Origin: Promethearchaeota archaeon
GTDB taxonomy: Archaea > Asgardarchaeota > Lokiarchaeia > Sigynarchaeales > SOKP01
Assembly: GCA_014730295.1 (NCBI GenBank)
Contig: WJIN01000011.1
Location: 1 to 47,532 of the forward strand
Reading direction: 5' to 3'
DNA: 47,532 bases
In this document: positions 44,488 to 47,532 of the stretch, in pieces
Numbering within the stretch: position 1 is the stretch's first letter
Layout of the letters: each line of letters opens with the position of its first letter
Program-made: the position numbers and the translations under genes
Notes under the pieces: model-generated
Database searches by the model: none
What the model was told of the DNA's origin: nothing
Seen by the model: the letters and a program-made list of their open reading frames with translations, nothing else

Positions 44488-45507
44488 TTATTTTCGTTGT
44501 TGGCTTTCACGATTAATAAATGTTATTTCAGGAGATTTGATACTAAAACCTTTAGCTGGTCTAATAGTTTTTCTCAATCTTATTAATCTCTTTTTTGGTC
44601 CAGGAACGGATCCTAATAATAGTAGATAGTCCCCGTTAATTTTACCATAATTAATAAAACCTCCCTTTGGATTAATTTCTTCTTCATTTTCTCCAATTAA
44701 CATAATTCTTTTATGATACTCAGTTCTTTGATGAAATCCTAATTGACCTGGACGTGGAACTGAATATCTGACTCTTGCTGGATGCCAAGGACCTATGCAT
44801 GCAACTGCTCTTTGAATTTTATTATTTTTCCTTGTAAGAATTTTTATACCAAATCTTTTAACAGGACCCTGAAAACCTTTACCTTTTGTTACTGCTATGA
44901 CATCCAACATTTCACCTTCAATGAAAATATCACGCGCCCTTATTTCTTTACCCAACAATTCTAGGGCAAAATTTAACTCCTCTGTTGGATCTCCTGTCGA
45001 GTTTAATTTTATTTCAATAATATCTGGTTTTTTTCTGGGTAAGGAAGCTTTATCGGGTTGAGATTGGAAAATCCCTCGAATTTCACTCTTATCGTCTATA
45101 ATTTCTAATGCATTTTGTTTGGATTTATCAATATCATATTTGTCCAAGTTAGGAGGATTAATTTTTCTTAGGAGGTTCTCATTAGTAGCTGTTGAAAAGA
45201 CTTCCCCTGCAACATATTTCCCGTAGTCATCTTGCTTATATACTCGTACTCCAATTAGTAATAATGGTGGGACTTCGATTACAGTAACTGGTTTCATGAG
45301 TTCTTTTCCAAAATAAGGACTATTTTCTTGATCCTCTATATAAGTTATATGTGTCATTCCAGCTTTAAAGCCAGCGAATCCAAGAAAATTTATTTCATCT
45401 TCCGTATCTAACCAACTTCTAACTCGTCCTTTAATGTGTGCCGCTCTCTTTCTGGGAATGTATGCTAAAGAACCGTGTCGCGGAGCACTCTTTTTACGAT
45501 GAGCCAT
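44488..45507 (-). CDS. rpl3: 50S ribosomal protein uL3
   Basis: The 339-residue archaeal/eukaryotic uL3 starts MAHRKKSAPRHGSLAYIPRKRA, then has FLGFAGFKAGMTHI, VTKGKGFQGPVKRFG, WHPARVRYSVPRPGQLGFHQRTEY and a C-terminal GSVPGPKKRLIRLR. I choose ATG 45507 over GTG 45516 because the family begins at this Met and GTGAT lies at ribosome-site distance. It is the first gene of the uL3-uL4-uL23 unit. It is divergent from the ATPase gene. Confidence 0.96.
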   Translation of the reverse strand: MAHRKKSAPRHGSLAYIPRKRAAHIKGRVRSWLDTEDEINFLGFAGFKAGMTHITYIEDQENSPYFGKELMKPVTVIEVPPLLLIGVRVYKQDDYGKYVAGEVFSTATNENLLRKINPPNLDKYDIDKSKQNALEIIDDKSEIRGIFQSQPDKASLPRKKPDIIEIKLNSTGDPTEELNFALELLGKEIRARDIFIEGEMLDVIAVTKGKGFQGPVKRFGIKILTRKNNKIQRAVACIGPWHPARVRYSVPRPGQLGFHQRTEYHKRIMLIGENEEEINPKGGFINYGKINGDYLLLLGSVPGPKKRLIRLRKTIRPAKGFSIKSPEITFINRESQQRK

Positions 45508-45662
45508 TGCTATCACTTATGATTTAAACTTAAAAATATTTTAAATTAAATAAATTTTTTGATTAAGAACAATCCTAGGCTAATTTTATAGAGCTCTACT
45601 AGAAAAATTCAAAGTTAAAAACAAACTATTGTAGTTTATTATCTTGAGTTAAAAAAAATAAT

Positions 45663-47532
45663 ATGATTCGCAAAAATAACAAGAAAAACAAAGAAAATAG
45701 TCTAAATAGCGAATTTACAAAAAAAAACAATTTAAAAATTTATTGTAATAATTGTCTTGAAAAAAATGATAATTTCTTTAATGATTTATGTATAAATTGT
45801 ATTCTTCAAGACTTATATAGAAATCAAAATGATACAATAAATTCAATAATTTTAGATTCCTTCAATTTTAGAGTGGAAAGGGAGCTTATTATGTTATTTT
45901 TTGAGTATTTTAATTTACTTGATAATCTGAAATCAAAATTTAAAAAATTATTTGAATTGAAAAAAGAGTGTATCTTTAAAGAATTTAGATGTGAAATTTT
46001 CAATAAAATATCGACTATATCAGATAAAATAAATTCTAATTTAAACCCTATTACTATTTATAAACATATTTTAATTTGTGAGTCAGAAATCCAAGAATAT
46101 GATATTAAAACCTATTGTAAAGATTGTGTTTTGAAAATTCAACAAGAGATTGGGTCAATAGCAACCAAAATGAAGTCTCTTGGAATAATTGAAAAATATG
46201 AAAATTTTAAGTCCAAATCAGATCTTTATGATAAATATGTTAATTTTTATCAATTTTTATTTTCTAATTTTGTTGAGTTTTCTGCTATACAGAAAGGAAT
46301 GAAACAAAGAGAAGAAAGCTTAGGAAAATTGATTTATACATATAGTATTCAAAAATTTGGAACTTATTCCATTTATATATACGGAATAAAAAATGAAATA
46401 GAAAAAAGATATGTTTTCAAGGATTTTTTCATCGATACTGTAAATAGAGAATATTATAGAAGAATCATAAAATATACGTATAAAAAGCTAGAGATGATAA
46501 AATTAGAAAAAATACTATCAATTGAAGATTTAATTGATTCATATTATTTTGAAGCAATAAAGCATATTGATGAAAAATTTGATATACCTAATATAACAAA
46601 GAAAAAGTTAGCTCTATTAGTTGCTATAAGGATGATTAATCTTGATAAGATCTTCCCACTTTTATTGGACGACTATATAGAAGAAATTTTCCTTGATTCA
46701 CCTGATGATAAAATATATCTTAACCATCAAAAATTCGGGAGGTGTAGAACGGCAATAATTTTTTCGAAAAGTGAAATTGATAGAATAAAAACTCTATTTA
46801 GGTTATATAGTGGAAAGAGATTGGACTATTCCAATCCAAACTTGAAATTTGTATTAAAAAACAAATTCTTCTATTGTAGATTTACCTGTGATATTTTTCC
46901 CATAAATTCTAAAGGTTTTTCACTGGATATTAGAAAATTGAATAAGGATATATTTACTATTCAAGATCTATTAAAAAATGAAACCATTAATTCAAAAATC
47001 GCATCATTCCTATATTTTTGCGTGCTTAAAAATATCAATATAACTGTGACAGGTAGAACTGATTCTGGAAAAACTACCTTAATTAATTCATTAGATTTAC
47101 ATACTCCTAAAGAATTTAGAAAAATATATATTGAGAATGCAATTGAATCCTTAGATCAATTACTTTATGGAAAGCATCAATTAAAATTTAAAGTTAATAG
47201 CTTATCAGATAGTATAGATATACAAAACAAGAAAAGTGGACAAATCAAAAAACTTTTGCATAGAACTCCTGATTTAATATATTTGGGGGAAATCCTAACC
47301 AAGGAGGAATGTGATGCGATGTTCCATTGTCTCTCCGTTGGGTTAAGAGGTTTTCAAACAATTCATTCCAATGATATTAATTCATTAATTAATAGATTTC
47401 TTTATCATTTTCAAATAGAAAAATCATGTTTAAATGATTTAGATATTCTAATTCTCATGAAAAAAGATAAAAATGGACGTAGAAAGGTTGTCTCTATTAA
47501 TCAAATCATTTATGAGAATAAATCTTTAGAAA
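45663..47532 (+). CDS. Type IV pilus/secretion ATPase (CpaF/TadA/ArlI/GspE superfamily) with N-terminal zinc ribbon, partial
   Basis: An open frame runs from ATG 45663 through the window edge (623 codons, no stop). Cys28, Cys31, Cys43 and Cys46 form an N-terminal zinc ribbon. A helical region of about 330 residues follows, then the ATPase N-domain (DYIEEIFLDSPDDKIYL at about 335-350). Walker A is GRTDSGKTT with Lys470, an Asp-box-like IYIENAIE comes next, then RTPDLIYLGEI with Walker B Glu543 and the His-box GLRGFQTIHSND. These motifs define the hexameric secretion ATPases that drive pili, archaella and type II/IV secretion. The subfamily is uncertain. It might power export of the Flp-like pilin encoded at 33979 (inference). 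Confidence 0.88.
   Translation, partial: MIRKNNKKNKENSLNSEFTKKNNLKIYCNNCLEKNDNFFNDLCINCILQDLYRNQNDTINSIILDSFNFRVERELIMLFFEYFNLLDNLKSKFKKLFELKKECIFKEFRCEIFNKISTISDKINSNLNPITIYKHILICESEIQEYDIKTYCKDCVLKIQQEIGSIATKMKSLGIIEKYENFKSKSDLYDKYVNFYQFLFSNFVEFSAIQKGMKQREESLGKLIYTYSIQKFGTYSIYIYGIKNEIEKRYVFKDFFIDTVNREYYRRIIKYTYKKLEMIKLEKILSIEDLIDSYYFEAIKHIDEKFDIPNITKKKLALLVAIRMINLDKIFPLLLDDYIEEIFLDSPDDKIYLNHQKFGRCRTAIIFSKSEIDRIKTLFRLYSGKRLDYSNPNLKFVLKNKFFYCRFTCDIFPINSKGFSLDIRKLNKDIFTIQDLLKNETINSKIASFLYFCVLKNINITVTGRTDSGKTTLINSLDLHTPKEFRKIYIENAIESLDQLLYGKHQLKFKVNSLSDSIDIQNKKSGQIKKLLHRTPDLIYLGEILTKEECDAMFHCLSVGLRGFQTIHSNDINSLINRFLYHFQIEKSCLNDLDILILMKKDKNGRRKVVSINQIIYENKSLE

Overview
The window reads as chromosomal DNA of an archaeon. 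The evidence is a TFB-type transcription factor IIB, ABCE1/RLI1, archaeosine tRNA-guanine transglycosylase, Trm5-type tRNA methyltransferase, protein-only RNase P subunits Rpp30 and Pop5, class I lysyl-tRNA synthetase, an archaeal/ER-type signal peptidase with a Ser-His pair, and ribosomal proteins uL3-uL4-uL23. A Roadblock/LC7 protein, AK6/Fap7, a dolichol-kinase-like protein, strong AT richness and many lysine-rich proteins of no recognised family point to an Asgard archaeon, most likely Lokiarchaeia. That lineage call is an inference; no rRNA is present to confirm it. TTG and GTG starts are common, and TATA-like boxes lie about 25-35 bases ahead of several genes.

Layout. 1-6330 is metabolic: the tail of an unknown gene, a class III aminotransferase, and a minus-strand series of an MMP16/DUF39 ferredoxin-like protein, a glyoxalase-fold protein, an acetolactate-synthase-like ThDP enzyme and an SDR. 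6463-10581 on the plus strand holds RNase P subunits Rpp30 and Pop5, two unknown proteins, a secreted and a membrane protein, and a glycerophosphodiesterase. 10578-17245 holds mostly minus-strand genes: NFACT/Rqc2, PyrI, a dolichol-kinase-like protein, TrpB2 and a Roadblock protein. 17453-22485 is a plus-strand operon of two very large unknown helical proteins plus a small membrane protein. 22501-27591 on the minus strand is an RNA-modification block: PD-(D/E)XK nuclease, tRNA-Arg(UCU), Trm5, DUF371, TgtA, AK6/Fap7 and tRNA-Ile(GAU).

27746-38236 is mixed: a Cys-containing orphan, a radical SAM enzyme, an orphan with a possible winged helix, TFB, a gamma-carbonic-anhydrase-fold protein lacking the zinc histidines, a NIF3 protein, an Flp-type prepilin, two divergent small regulators (RHH and winged helix) around a palindrome-rich spacer, a class II aldolase and ABCE1. 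38323-47532 holds LysRS, a zinc-ribbon protein, a GHMP kinase, signal peptidase I, an orphan, uL23-uL4-uL3 on the minus strand, and, running off the right edge, a zinc-ribbon-containing type IV pilus/secretion ATPase (CpaF/TadA/ArlI-like).

The best leads for undescribed biology are the two-giant-protein operon beside a Roadblock gene (17453-22485), the Flp-like prepilin in an archaeon together with the zinc-ribbon secretion ATPase, the regulator pair with its palindromic spacer, and a GC-richer inverted-repeat element at 16636-16735. No CRISPR array, insertion sequence or prophage was seen.
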